Shown here one piece after another: positions 22,843 through 33,299 of a stretch of 64,000 bases of DNA (its first letter is position 1; every line of letters starts with the position of its first letter). The DNA is from Polyodon spathula. Lineage: Eukaryota > Chordata > Actinopteri > Acipenseriformes > Polyodontidae. Below the pieces are notes generated by a model, which did no database searches, was not told the origin of the DNA, and worked only from the letters and a program-made list of their open reading frames with translations. The DNA is taken from NCBI RefSeq assembly GCF_017654505.1, contig NC_054560.1, positions 666,389 to 730,388 on the forward strand. Direction: 5' to 3'. Position numbers and translations under genes: made by a program.

Positions 22843-23345
22843 TTGTATACCTCACATGCCAGCGTTGCTTGCCTGCTGTACATCAGGAAGAATGGGGTCT
22901 GTACTGTTGAAGCTGAATGCTGGTGTTGGGCAAACACAATGTTCTATAGGCTGTCCTCCCACATTTCCTGCATTCTACCCAGAGTTTTCCCAGTAGCTTG
23001 ATGGTCTGGTTGGTCTTTTCATCAAACCATTCATCTGGGGATAGTTAATGTAATAATGGTAGAAATAGTGAGAAATCAAGACATGTACAAAACACATCAT
23101 TATCATTTCTAACTGTAAATATCAGTAAACAAGGAACTGGAATTCATTAACTAATTTACACATTTACACCCTGGTCTGTCAAGTCAACCTCTAGTGCTCC
23201 ATGGCGGTAGAACAGAGCTGCAGAGCTGATGCAGTCTTTGATGGGGATGATGGCCTCCATGCATCACGAAAATATCAGTAGCCATCAAGCAGTCATGGTG
23301 TCCTCCCTTCGATGACTGGAATGGTCCAATGACAGCAACACCTAA
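22843..23345 (-). pseudogene. Decayed integrase catalytic core (Ty3/gypsy or Ginger type)
   Basis: Reading the minus strand from 23345, successive frames give VAVIGPFQSSKGG and CLMATDIF, then after a one-base shift MEAIIPIKD, FYRHGALEVDLTDQG (second catalytic Asp region of the D,D-E fold). After a poorly conserved interval (about 23040-23170) come NGLDEKTNQTIK, and finally STVQTPFFLMYSRQATLACE near 22860. This is the order of an rve-type integrase. AG dinucleotides that look like splice acceptors (ttgtttag before GTGTTGC; tatccccag before ATGAATGG) precede two blocks. The frameshift argues for a decayed copy, but a domesticated, spliced gene cannot be dismissed. Confidence 0.75.
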
Positions 23346-23429
23346 ACAAATAAAAATAATAGCAATTAAGGAGGATATGGTCAATGATATACCACAAAGC
23401 ACTGTGCAGTGCATTACAAAAAGCATTTA

Positions 23430-24854
23430 AATTTACACAACACAATACCTTTGTATAAAGGTCCCCAAATGTCTCACACATAACTGCTACATATTAAATA
23501 GCATATTTAATATATATATTAAATATACATGCATACAATTTAACAAATATATATCTATTGTAGTAGGTGTTTGAAAGGACTCAACACAGGAAATCAGGAG
23601 CAGTGGTCTTACAAAGCCTTTTAATACGATGCGCAAAGGAAGGCAGCAAATGTGTTCAAAACACAAGTCTGTCACAATGATGCAGCCTGTCAGCACAACA
23701 TTTATGCAGTCATTTACATCTAAAATCCTAAAGTACTTGTCTAGCTTAGCCCAGATTGATCACCGAAGAGAGACTTGGATAAACATTTGAAGTCAACATA
23801 AATTGAAGTATATTCAATTTATTGAGCTTGCCGTGCCGGAGTTTGCCGTGGAATATCCCAGAGATAACCGGACAAAGAGTGCACACATTGGAGGAGGAAT
23901 TACTGTTTCAGTGGAATATCTAAATGGTTAATGACTCTTAGTTCATTGCAAAGACATTTATTTCATACCCTGAAGTGGAGAAGAAGCACAAGGAAGGCAG
24001 AACCTGGAAACTACCTGACCTTGCCGTGGGCAAGCTTCGAGCGCCTCTATAGTTGAAGATACGGAACAGCTGGAGGAAGCAGCACAAATCCAGTAAGTAT
24101 TCAATAAGTAGTGTTGTAATCCTCTTATGAACTCGAGAATAAGCAGACCTTAAAGTAAAATTAATGTTTTGTTTTAAGTGGAATGTAAGAAAAGTATCAT
24201 TGCTTTCAATTCATGCTTTGAGTTAATGAACACTATAGTATTTGTTTGTATGTGATTTATACAAATTGATGTTTCATAAGGCAATTATCATTCTGCGTTT
24301 AGAAGCTAGAGTCCAAATTTAGTTCTCTTGATAACAGATAATTCTTGATAGGTTGTCTGGACGCAAAGAGCGTCTTTACCTCACAAGAGTGAGAATTGCC
24401 TTCTGAACCGAAATGATATATATGAGATTGATTTAATGATGCTTATCAAATATTCACGAAAGTGAATATTTGTGTTACTAACGATACCCCTGTTAAGACT
24501 AACCTTCGTCTTAAATAGCTGTCAGGAATGCAGTTGTAACCTTAAGGGGATCTCCCATAGATTGCGTTGAATCGCTAATCAACCAGGGGGAGTGGGGGGT
24601 GTTATTTTCTGTACTGTTTAGTTAATTCTTCCTTTCTGTATTATCTTAGTTTAGTTGTTGCACCTTTAATTTTTCCTTTATTTAGTTTTATTTCTAATAA
24701 AACTGTTACTTTGTATTCAATAGAAACAGGGTCTAGTCATTATTTCAATAAGGGTTGGGTTCTACATGATTTTAATTCAAAACAAGGTATTCAATTATTG
24801 CAATTTAAACTAGTCAAAACACAAATATACCTTGCACACTACTACACTATCTGA

Positions 24855-24857
<3 letters not shown>
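23430..24857. other. Unassigned; possible LTR-like unit near 23560-24760
   Basis: No coding motif is recognised. Positions 24590-24760 contain a ggggagtggggggtgttatt stretch followed by aataaaactg, which could be a polyadenylation region of an LTR or a short gene. Internal repeats gagcttgccgtgccgg and accttgccgtgggc occur near 23824 and 24020. Confidence 0.3.

Positions 24858-24909
<52 letters not shown>
24858..24909. repeat. (AT)n microsatellite at Tc1 left flank
   Basis: About 25 AT dinucleotides followed by a short (AC)n directly before the Tc1 left end. Tc1/mariner elements insert at TA, so this run may have been the target. Confidence 0.9.
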
Positions 24910-24917
<8 letters not shown>

Positions 24918-25303
24918 GTGGTTCTCAAAAGTATTCACCCCCCTTGGACTTGTCCACATTTTATTGTGTTACAACATGGAATCAAAATGGATTTAATTAG
25001 GAGTTTTTGCCACTGATCAACACAAAAAGTCCATAATGTCAAAGTGAAAAATAAAATCTACAAATTGTTCTCTAAATTAATCACAAATATAAAACAGAAA
25101 ATAATTACATAAGTATTCACCCCCTTTGCTATGACACACCTAAATAAGCTCTGATTCAACCAATTGTCTTTAGAAGTCACATAATTTGTTGAATGGAGTC
25201 CACCTGTGTGCAATTATGCTGTTTCACACGATTTCAGGTTAAATACACCTGTCTCTGGGAGGTCCAACAGTTGGTTAGTACATTTCCTAACAAAAACTAC
25301 ATC

Positions 25304-25477
25304 ATGAAGACAAAGGAACATTCAAAGCAAATCTGGAATAAGGTTCTTCAAAAGCACCAATCAGGAGTAGGATATAAGAACATTTCCAAGGCATTGAATA
25401 TCCCCCGGGGCACAGTAAAGTCCAGTATTAAGAAATGGAGAGAATATGGCACAACTGTGAATCCGTCTAGAACAGGC
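25304..25477 (+). pseudogene. Tc1 transposase, N-terminal DNA-binding part
   Basis: ATG at 25304 opens the transposase. The frame has KQIWNKVLQKHQSGVGYKNI, then a helix-turn-helix of the PRD-like type with ALNIPRGTVKSSIKKW, and stops after about 58 codons because the provirus begins at 25478. The start is chosen because it lies just before the KTKEHSK block. The C-terminal part resumes after the provirus at 31519. Confidence 0.9.
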
Positions 25478-26002
25478 TGAAGGAACCGAACAGGATAGCA
25501 GTATCAACCAACGATCATTTGGGTGCGGTTTTACAATGTTTAGTAAGGAATTTGTGAAAGGAGGGGGGAAGGGCAGAATGTTTCAGTACACCATTAGGTT
25601 GGGTCAGATGTCCAGGGGCAGTGGGGGGATGGTAGAAGAAGGGCAATGCCTGCTTGCTTGCTAGGTCGTAAATTCCAGGCTGAAGTGAACATAACAACTG
25701 CAACGGAGGGGGCAATCATGCCCCACAGCTATCCTCTATTGGTTGAGTATATGACTTTAGGGGGTAAGGATGGATGAATTGTCTACTGCATGCCAAATCC
25801 TGATAGGAGCAGGGAATTTTATGTAGGAACTATATAACCCATGTATGTGCTTTACCCCGGCAGAATACACTAGTTACTGATGAAGTGACTGTTATTCTCC
25901 GGAGCGCTCTGTATTTTGATGACCACTGCAATAAACCTTTGATGCAACAATTGGTGTGATTGTGTCTCTGAACATCTATGCACTTTATTTTGCGACCCTA
26001 CA
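25478..26002 (+). repeat. 5' LTR of provirus
   Basis: Begins TGAAGG and ends CCCTACA. A TATA box (tatataa, 25831-25837) and polyadenylation signal (aataaa, 25930-25935) are present. By eye it differs from the 3' LTR by roughly a dozen substitutions and one 2-bp insertion, so about 97-98% identity. Confidence 0.95.
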
Positions 26003-26005
26003 AAT

Positions 26006-26025
26006 TGGCGTTGTCGGCAGGATTC
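26006..26025 (+). promoter_or_regulatory. Primer-binding site, tRNA-Ser-like
   Basis: Three bases after the LTR, tggcgttgtcggcaggattc matches the complement of the 3' end of vertebrate tRNA-Ser(AGA) at all but one of 20 positions (as recalled). This sets the direction of minus-strand DNA synthesis for the provirus. Confidence 0.7.
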
Positions 26026-26469
26026 CAGGATGTTCGTTGCGCTTCTGTTGGTGTGCGCACTCGTGATTAGATGTCTGGGGTAAGCGATACCGTTTGAGTG
26101 CATAGCGGCTGAACTGGAATCCAAAAACCTGTGGGTTGTGAAGTTGCATAGGTGTAATGAGTAAAAGGTATTGAGTGTGTTCATCTGTTTGTAACTAGGT
26201 TGTGGAGTGTGTGTCTGGTAGGCATCGTCGCTACATAGTTAGTACTGTGCAGATGAGAAAGCTCTAGTAACAGGGGGGGTCTCTGTGAAGCATAGGAGTC
26301 AGTAACTGGTTAAAAAAATATATCTAAGTAGCGAGCAGAAGATATAGCTCACAGGAAGAGTATATTCAAGAAGCAGGCAGACAATACAACTCAGAGGGTG
26401 TAAATCTAAAAGCATTTTTGCTGGCGAGATACATTGGGGTGGTGTTAGTGTCATAGGACAGTAGTTAAA

Positions 26470-28120
26470 ATGACAAGCTCAAAGCCTCAGCCAGGAGTGC
26501 GAGAGTATTTGGTTGAAAAATGGGCAGACAGCAGGGAGAAAGCACTAAAAAAAAAAAGTTGGCAACCAGATAGCCCAGACCACAAGCAGACTGAGTGGTT
26601 TCAAAAAGGAACAAAGGACTTGTGCCAAAAGGGCATTGGCTGAGTGTAAGCATGCAGAACACTTTCTTGATGTAAAATCAAGGGGAGCAGAAAAGGACGA
26701 AATAGATTGGGGTTATTTAGAGTGGAAAGCCAGAGAATGGCAGGTAGAATAATATTTGGTTTCTAAAATCCAGATCTAAATCAACATTTTATTTTCAAGA
26801 GTTTGCATACTGATGATTGTTTAATTTGTATTGAACAGGAAGATAGCGTTTTCTTGAATGGAGAACACTTGGTTTAATGAAGCACCAAAGTTACTAGTAT
26901 TAACTGGTTTTATTTGCACATATACGAGATGTTTTGTTTATGTTGGTCACAATTAATTTTTTACTGAGCTTCTAACAGGAGAGGTGATGATAACTAGATT
27001 AATGTGGCAACTGAGACATTAATAAATCATGTATAAAGCAATAATAATAAGTCAGGGACTCAACCTGAAACAAAATAAGGGATCTAGACGAGAACATTAA
27101 AAATATTTTTGTGACAGATACTAGTGTGTGTGTGTGTGTGTGTTGTAAAGGACAGTTGTATTGTGTTTGTGTTGTATTGTGTTTGTGGCTGCCCATGCTA
27201 GCAAGCTGTATGTTTGTGAAGATTATACCATACACGTAAGACTATAGTCATATTTTAAGTAGCAACAGTTGAGCATAATGTGGAGTCTCTGAACCGGGTG
27301 TTACATATGTATCTAATATATGTTTGTCTGTTGGCTATTACATGTTGACCTATTTGTGAGTTAGGACAACCTGTTAATAGGAAAAACCTGTTACACAAAC
27401 TGACACGAAGTGGGGCAGATGAGGGTATTGGCCTAAAACCCTAGTTAAAGTCCATGAGCGCACCAACAATGTGTAAAGTCGAGGTGCAAAGGAAAACAGA
27501 CCATTAATAAAATCCACCAAGTAGAGTAACTTGTCATATTGGAAAATTATATTGGTAAGAAGTCAGTTTAGAATGATAATTTTATTACTGAATTGCTTGG
27601 GTTAGATTGGTTTTGTTTAAGCAAAAGATAAAGCAACATGCCTTCAGAAAAGGCAGATGTTTAACACTATGTGACCTTTACATAGGTATGAGTGGGAACA
27701 GGTAAACTGTGTTCACGTAATAGCCGAGTGCAGCTCAGACTGTGAAAAGGGACAGAATCTGTCACAGTTTGAGAATGGAAAGCTTTAGTTCAGGAGTTGA
27801 TATAAGAGAGTGGATTAAAATAAAATATGGATCGCAACGGCGATGCAATAGGACTGGAAGCTAGAAGTTTAGCTCAAAGCAGCAGTGCAAGATAAGATTC
27901 TGGGCGTGTTGCCAGAGAGCAGGCAATATGCAGATAAGGTGTCTGGGCAGTTGTCCAGCAGCAGAGAAGTGTTAATAGTAGATGTTGAAGGCACAGCTCA
28001 CAGCTGCAAAATCACATCAAGTTTTAGAATGAATACGATTTTAAGCAATGCTTTAATTGTGGCTGTATTTATACTTAAAGATGATTTGTTGGAAGGTGGC
28101 AGTGGCTACAGGAAAGTCTG
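26470..28120 (+). pseudogene. Provirus gag region (decayed)
   Basis: The first plausible ATG after the primer site is at 26470. It opens 57 codons rich in Lys/Glu/Trp, stopping at 26641. From about 26700 to 27870 the sequence is AT-rich with stops in all frames, plus a (GT)n run at 27124-27142. A small frame at 27885-28121 follows. No zinc knuckle or major homology region is recognised, so assignment rests on position between primer site and protease. Confidence 0.5.
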
Positions 28121-28254
28121 AAACGGCAGAGGAACCGCAAGGAGATTATAATGCATATGTAAGAATGTTGCACGGCCGCAGGCACAGATAGGGGAGTGAC
28201 GTGCGGTGGTCTTGGTCGGAGCAAAGGGGGGAGGTAAGAGGCCACCCATGTAAA

Positions 28255-28862
28255 ATGTTAGTTGATACTGGGGCTGGAATCTGCCAATCCCGGTAACAAA
28301 AGAGTTTGTAGTAATCGAAGGAGTCAATGGAGGTACGTAAATAGCATTTAGAACTGAACCCGTGGAATTTGTAATTGGCTCACAATCCGCTTTAGTCGAA
28401 ATGTATCATGTTAAAACGCATGAGCAAAACATTTTAGAGTTAGATGTAATGTACGTCTCATCCTTCCCTCTCACACTCCTGGGCTTGACTGATCAGTACC
28501 CCGAAGTGTGGGCTCTGCACAGCAATGGCTGCGGTAAGGCAGTGGGCGTGCTTATCACAATTGAAGGAGACGCCCATCTTCCACAACGGCAGTACCCTGT
28601 CAAGCCTGAAGCAGTGACAGCAGTAAAGGGCATTATTACTGATTCACTAATGCAAGGGATTGTAGTCGAGTGTAACTTCCCCACCAACAGCCTAATTTGG
28701 CCAGTCCCTAAGGGAGAGGGCAAGTGGAGGCTTACAATTGACTACCAATGCTTGAACCAAGCCCTGCCCAAGATGGATAGAGATAGTAGCTAACCCCCAC
28801 ACTATATTGACTGAATTACCAGCTGAGGCCAGCTGGTTCTCAGTCCTTGATATAAGCAACTG
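28255..28862 (+). pseudogene. Provirus protease and RT N-terminus (truncated)
   Basis: The retropepsin signature LVDTGAG is at 28258-28278. The frame 28362-28793 runs into the RT N-terminus, with a QRQYPVKPEA block, MQGIV, SLIWPVPKGEGKWRLTIDY (a typical RT fingers motif) and LNQALPK. After a stop, homology continues in the next frame to a WFSVLDIS motif, corresponding to RT motif A, at about 28829-28852. There it ends abruptly and dUTPase sequence begins. The YxDD active site, RNase H and integrase are absent, so this provirus cannot reverse-transcribe itself. Confidence 0.85.
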
Positions 28863-28877
28863 ATTCTGGGGTTCTCC

Positions 28878-29246
28878 AATGGCAGCTGGCCTTGATTTAT
28901 ACAGCGCATTGACTACCTGGTGCCTCCAGGAAGTCAAAGCCTCATTTTGACAGATATACAAATAAAAGTACCACCAGGGTGCTATGCCAGGTTTGCCCCT
29001 TGTTCCGGCTTAGCAGTTAAGCATGGCATATGCATAGGGGCCGGCGTAGTGGATGCCGACTATACCGGAAATGTAGGTTTCCTGGTCCAAAATACTGGGG
29101 CCGAGCCCTTTGAAATAAGAGCCGGCGATCAGGTAGCTCAGCTTGTATGTGAACGCATTTGCTACCCACAGGTCAAGGAGGTCTCAGGCCTCCCATCGAT
29201 GGACAGAGGAGCGAGAGGATATGGATTCTCTGGAACGAAGGCATAA
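28878..29246 (+). pseudogene. Provirus dUTPase (nearly complete, one frameshift)
   Basis: Trimeric-type dUTPase, which hydrolyses dUTP to limit uracil incorporation. Motif 1 AAGLDLYSA lies at about 28881-28907. After a frame change near 28915, the 108-codon frame 28920-29246 carries motif 2 (ARFAPCSGLAVKHGI), motif 3 (GAGVVDADYTGNVGF), motif 4 (RAGDQVAQLVCERI) and the C-terminal glycine-rich motif 5 (DRGARGYGFSGT). Motif 2 has PCSG where PRSG is usual. The order RT fragment then dUTPase results from the deletion. In the ancestor, dUTPase lay downstream of the RT core, as in lentiviral pol or at the end of ERV-L pol. Confidence 0.9.
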
Positions 29247-29339
29247 CCATGAAATGTTTTGTGTCGAATGTATAACCATAAAGTGTTTTGTCTTGACTCA
29301 TTAGATCAATCCCCGGGGACAACGCATGCAACCAGGAGG

Positions 29340-30853
29340 AAAAACAGGTCGTGCCTCCATACCTAGGGGCAGAACAACCTTATCCCCTTGACCAATACTG
29401 CAATTACGTCTTTATACTCCACAATGACACCTCCCCTGTCCCCAGACCTTCACCACTTCACCACATGGGCTCATAGAGGCGGGGGAACCATTAGGGTTCA
29501 TTGAGGAGGTGGTCTGGCACTGAGTCACTGTGCATTGTGATTACTCATTAGAATTGTTACAGACCCATTGTTCTGATTTCTTATCTCTGACTAAGATATT
29601 CACAGACCAAATGAAAGATGCACTCACCTGATACGTAAAACAGTGTACTTACCAGTCCACTGATATCCCTAAATGGTGCAAGCGAGATACTCTATCTGAA
29701 GCGGCAGGTTGGTTTGGGGCAGCTCATGAATAATGTGAATGCTGAGTTTCAGAAACAGCAGAATGATGGGACAAACTGGTATAATGCTCAAAGCTTTATC
29801 AATACAGCTACAGGGGTACATTATAATGCTGTTGCTATTAAATTAGTGGTGAAAGCTTTTAAATTACGGCCGTAATGACAGATGTAAATGTTACACAACA
29901 TGAAGAGAGATGTTATAGAAAGGGGACCCTCATGGTGTCACACGTTAATCATGATATAATGGATCTATTAAATAATAGGCTCCCTATCTCACACAGATAC
30001 AGAATAAAAGGAGGCCTCGGAATTGAATGGGCGGCTGACATATGGGACGCTGTACTCACCCGCCCAAATCGAGACTCCAGACATACATTAACAAATTATG
30101 ATCCCTTCGGGGACACCAATGCAATGCCAGGCGTTGCGTCGGGTACAAGTGTTGGGGATGCCAGAGGGAAACCATGTCTATACTCTCAATAATGTAGGTT
30201 GGGTGGGTAATGGTAGTATGTTTAATACGGAGTGTTGTATTGAAGTAAAAGGAATTGTTGTATGTACTTGTAATGCTCGCATGAACGCACCTAATCTATC
30301 ACTGACGGCGGTAGTACGCCCATTACGGGGGTTTGAGCAAATTGTGCAGCTAAACCAAACCCACTGGTGTGTGACATCCGATCGGCATCACCTATCAATG
30401 GGTACCTGGCACTGTGCTACTAACATTAGTTATTGCTCATATGTAAATTATACTGTGACTTTAGACAGCCGTGTTATACATCCCTTACCCCCTCAGCTGA
30501 TTAAGTATCAGGACCAGCAAGCTAGTGCATTTTTGCACACAATAGACCATAAACCCTTATATCAAATAATTAAGAAAATAACAGAGGCTCTAACTGAAAT
30601 TCAACATGAAGCAATGTTAGCTGAGGTACATGCTAATATGGCTACCGATTTGGCTAAAATAAGTCTGTCCCGGACATCTGGTAAAGATTGGGAGTTTGGT
30701 AAAGGTGGACCTGACTGGTTTGGGTGGTGGAACATCTTGGGTAGGATTGCATCCTTAGGCTCATTTGTGTGCCTGATTATTGTCCTATTCTGGAGAATGC
30801 AGAGGAACATGCGCACCAACAAGAGCGCAGACATCTACAAAATCAACCCCTGA
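29340..30853 (+). pseudogene. Provirus env remnant
   Basis: Short frames from about 29360, a frame 29875-30192 and a 251-codon frame 30098-30853 overlap in different phases, so the gene is frameshifted. The last frame is Cys-rich in its first half, has possible N-glycosylation sites, then helical heptad-like sequence (about residues 145-195). It ends with a Trp-rich stretch (DWFGWWN), a hydrophobic membrane span of about 18 residues (near 215-232) and a short basic tail. This layout is that of a retroviral transmembrane subunit. Assignment relies on position and topology; no specific virus match can be claimed. Confidence 0.75.
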
Positions 30854-30979
30854 GACCTGCACCCATCTACCAAAATGCTTTGAGCATTTAAGACATTAGG
30901 TCCCTGACAAGTGCTAGTAACCTCTGGCGGGGACCCGAAGATCAAGTTCTATGGTATATCTGACCTATGGTCATGGACC

Positions 30980-30991
30980 ATAAGGGGGGAC
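30980..30991 (+). promoter_or_regulatory. Polypurine tract
   Basis: ataagggggga immediately before the 3' LTR, the expected plus-strand primer site. Confidence 0.8.
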
Positions 30992-31518
30992 TGAAGGAAC
31001 CGAACAGGATAGCAGTATCAACCAACGATCATTTGGGTGCGGTTTTACAATGTTTAGTAAGGAATTTGTGAAAGGAGGGGGGAAGAGCAGAATGTTTCAG
31101 TACACCATTAGGTTGGGTCAGATGTCCAGGGGCAGTGGGGAGATGGTAGAAGAAGGGCAATGCCTGCTTGCTTGCTAGATTGTAAATTCCAGGCTGAAGT
31201 GAACATAACAACTGCAACGGAGGGGGCAATCATGCCCCACAGCTATCCTCTATTGGTTGAGTATATGACTTTAGGGGGTAAGGATGGATGAATTGTGTGC
31301 TGTGTGCCAAATCCTGATAGGAGCAGGGAATTTTATGTAGGAACTATATAACCCATGTATGTGCTTTACCCTGGCAGAATACACTAATTACTGATGATGT
31401 GACTGTTATTCTCCGGAGCGCTCTGTATTTTGATGACCACTGCAATAAACCTTTGATGCAACAATCGATGTGATTGATTGTCTCTGAACATCTATGCACT
31501 TTATTTTGCGACCCTACA
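30992..31518 (+). repeat. 3' LTR of provirus
   Basis: Begins TGAAGG and ends CCCTACA like the 5' LTR. TATA box at about 31345-31351 and aataaa at 31444-31449. Carries a 2-bp AT insertion near its 3' end relative to the 5' LTR. Confidence 0.95.
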
Positions 31519-32362
31519 AGGCCGTCCTCAAAAACTGAGTATCCGGGCGAGAAGGGCTGTATTCAGGGAGGCCACTAAGAGGCCTATGGCAACTCTAAAG
31601 GAGTGACAATCTTCCACGGCTGAGCTGGGAGACACTGTGCATATGGCAACAATAGCCTGAGTGCTTCACAAAACTTGCCTTTGTGGGAGAGTGGCAAAAA
31701 GAAAGCCATTATTGAAAAAAACTGACATAAAATCTTGGCTAGAGTTTGCCAGAAGGCATGTGGGAGACTCTGAGACCAAGTGGAAGAAGATTCTATGGTT
31801 TGATGAGACCAAAATAAAGCTTTTTGGCCTCAACGCTAAGCGCTATGTTTGGCACAAGCCTAACAATGCACATCATCCTGAGAACACCATCCCTACTGTG
31901 AAGCATGGTGGTGGTAGCATCATGCTATGGCTTTGCTTCTTTGCATCAGGGCCTGGAAAGCTCATGAAGAGAGAGGGCAAAATGGATGCAGCAAAGTACA
32001 GAGAATTCCTGGAGGAAAGCCTGCTGAAGTCTACAAGAGACCTGGGACTTGGGAGAAGATTCATCTTCCAGCAGAACCCCAAACATACAGCCAAAGCCAC
32101 ACGGGAGTGGCTTAAAAACAAAAAGGTAAATGTCCTGGAGTGGCCCAGTCAAACCCCAAACCTCAAACCTATTGAGAATATGTGGAAAGAATTGAAAATT
32201 GCTGTTCACCAGAGGTCCCCAACCAACATAATGGAGCTTGAGCAATTTTGCAAAGAAGAATGGGCAAAAATTGCAGTGACAAGATATGAAAAGCTGGTAG
32301 AGACTGACCCAAATGGACTCATGGCTGTAATTGTTGCCAAAGGTGCCTCTACCAAGTATTGA
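31519..32362 (+). pseudogene. Tc1 transposase, catalytic part (broken)
   Basis: From 31519 the sequence encodes RPQKLS-like and RRAVFREATKRPMATLKE blocks with stops (about 31600-31655). It is then open from 31661 to 32362, including WKKILWFDETKIKLFG (first catalytic Asp), KHGGGSIMLW, FIFQQNPKHTAK and PNLKPIENMWKELK (final Glu). The usual second catalytic Asp just before the PKHTAK block is missing; the sequence reads QQNPKH, shorter than the family norm. Nuclease activity is therefore lost independently of the proviral interruption. Confidence 0.92.
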
Positions 32363-32613
32363 CTCAAGGGGGTGAATACTTATGCAATCAATTATTTTCT
32401 GTTTTGTATTTGTAATTAATTTAGCGCAATTTGTAGATTTTATTTTTCACTTTGACATTATGGAGTTTTTTGTGTTGATCAGTAGCAAAAACTCCTAATT
32501 GATTCAATGTTGTAACACAATAAAATGTGGAAAAGTCTAAGGGGGTGAATACTTTTGAAAGCCACTGTATTAATGCTAAAAATGCAGACATTTAAAAGTT
32601 GCACTAAAACCCA

Positions 32614-33120
32614 CTAAGATAAGAAAGCCATTTTATAAAAGTATGTTTTCAGTCTTGACTTAAAAACTGTAACAGTCTCAGCTCCCCTTACGAAAGAAGG
32701 GAGGGCATTCCATAATTTAGGGGCTCTGCATGAAAAAACCCTGCCTCCTCCTGCGTTACTTTTGTTGACCCGAGGAATAACCAATAGCCCAGCATCCTGT
32801 GATCTAAGAGTGCGATTTGGATGATACAGGGTCAGTAACTCCTGCAAATAACTAGGTGCTAGTTATTTGCTAGTTCAGGGCTTTATAGGTTAACAGCAAA
32901 ATCTTAAAAATCTATTCTATACCCACAGGGAGCCAGTGTATGGAGGCTAAACAGGGGTAATATGGTAACTTTTCCTAGTTTTAGTCAGTCTAGTGGCGGT
33001 ATTCTGAATGAGATGTGAAGCGAGACACCACAACGTTTGGGTTACCAGAGTGAAGTACATTACAGTAATCAATTCTAGATAAAACAAAGGCATGCATTAG
33101 TTTCTCGGCATCAGATACAC
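32614..33120 (-). pseudogene. L2-like LINE, C-terminal end of ORF2
   Basis: The frame 32614-32847 contains FSCRAPKLWNALPSFVRGAE and a VFKSRLKTYFYKMAF end, the terminal block of L2/Rex-type ORF2. Further coding similarity runs upstream to about 33120 through stops. It lies just outside the Tc1 right end. It is clearly diverged from the copy at 2949-3472. Confidence 0.7.
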
Positions 33121-33299
33121 AAATAATTGGTCAAGTTTGGCTATATTTCTCAAATGGTAAAAATATATTTTTGTAACGTCCCTAATAGAAGTCTCAAATA
33201 TAATCAGGATCAAAGATGACCCCACATTGTCTATTTCTAGTTTAAGATTTAATGAGAGATTACTATGGTGGAGCTCATGTAATCTCACATTTGTAGTTG

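Larger units (their letters stand above)
25478..31518 (+). mobile_element. Endogenous retrovirus (provirus) inside Tc1
   Basis: Full proviral structure: 5' LTR 25478-26002, 3' LTR 30992-31518, and a 4-bp target duplication AGGC on each side (25474-25477 and 31519-31522). The internal 4989 bp hold a tRNA-Ser-like primer site, decayed gag, protease and RT start, a dUTPase, an env remnant and a polypurine tract. A large pol deletion removes the RT active site, RNase H and integrase. The class is uncertain: 4-bp duplication fits gamma/epsilon-like viruses, whereas tRNA-Ser priming and dUTPase are also known in ERV-L/ERV-S type elements. Confidence 0.93.
24916..32567 (+). mobile_element. Tc1-like DNA transposon, interrupted by a provirus
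   Basis: Left end cagtggttctcaaaagtatt and right end, on the minus strand, cagtggctttcaaaagtatt; both continue into ttcacccccttggacttgtc / ttcacccccttagacttttc and cattttattgtgttacaac, so the inverted ends extend at least 100-200 bp with mismatches. The right end is followed by TA (32568-32569). Removing the provirus and one AGGC gives about 1.6 kb, the normal length for Tc1 elements. The two transposase parts lie in the expected order on the plus strand. Confidence 0.93.

Noticed and set aside
30601..30834. Minus-strand frame overlapping env
   Set aside because: It is a shadow of the env transmembrane frame on the opposite strand.
31873..32245. Minus-strand frames over Tc1 transposase
   Set aside because: Shadows of the transposase frame, which carries recognisable catalytic motifs on the plus strand.
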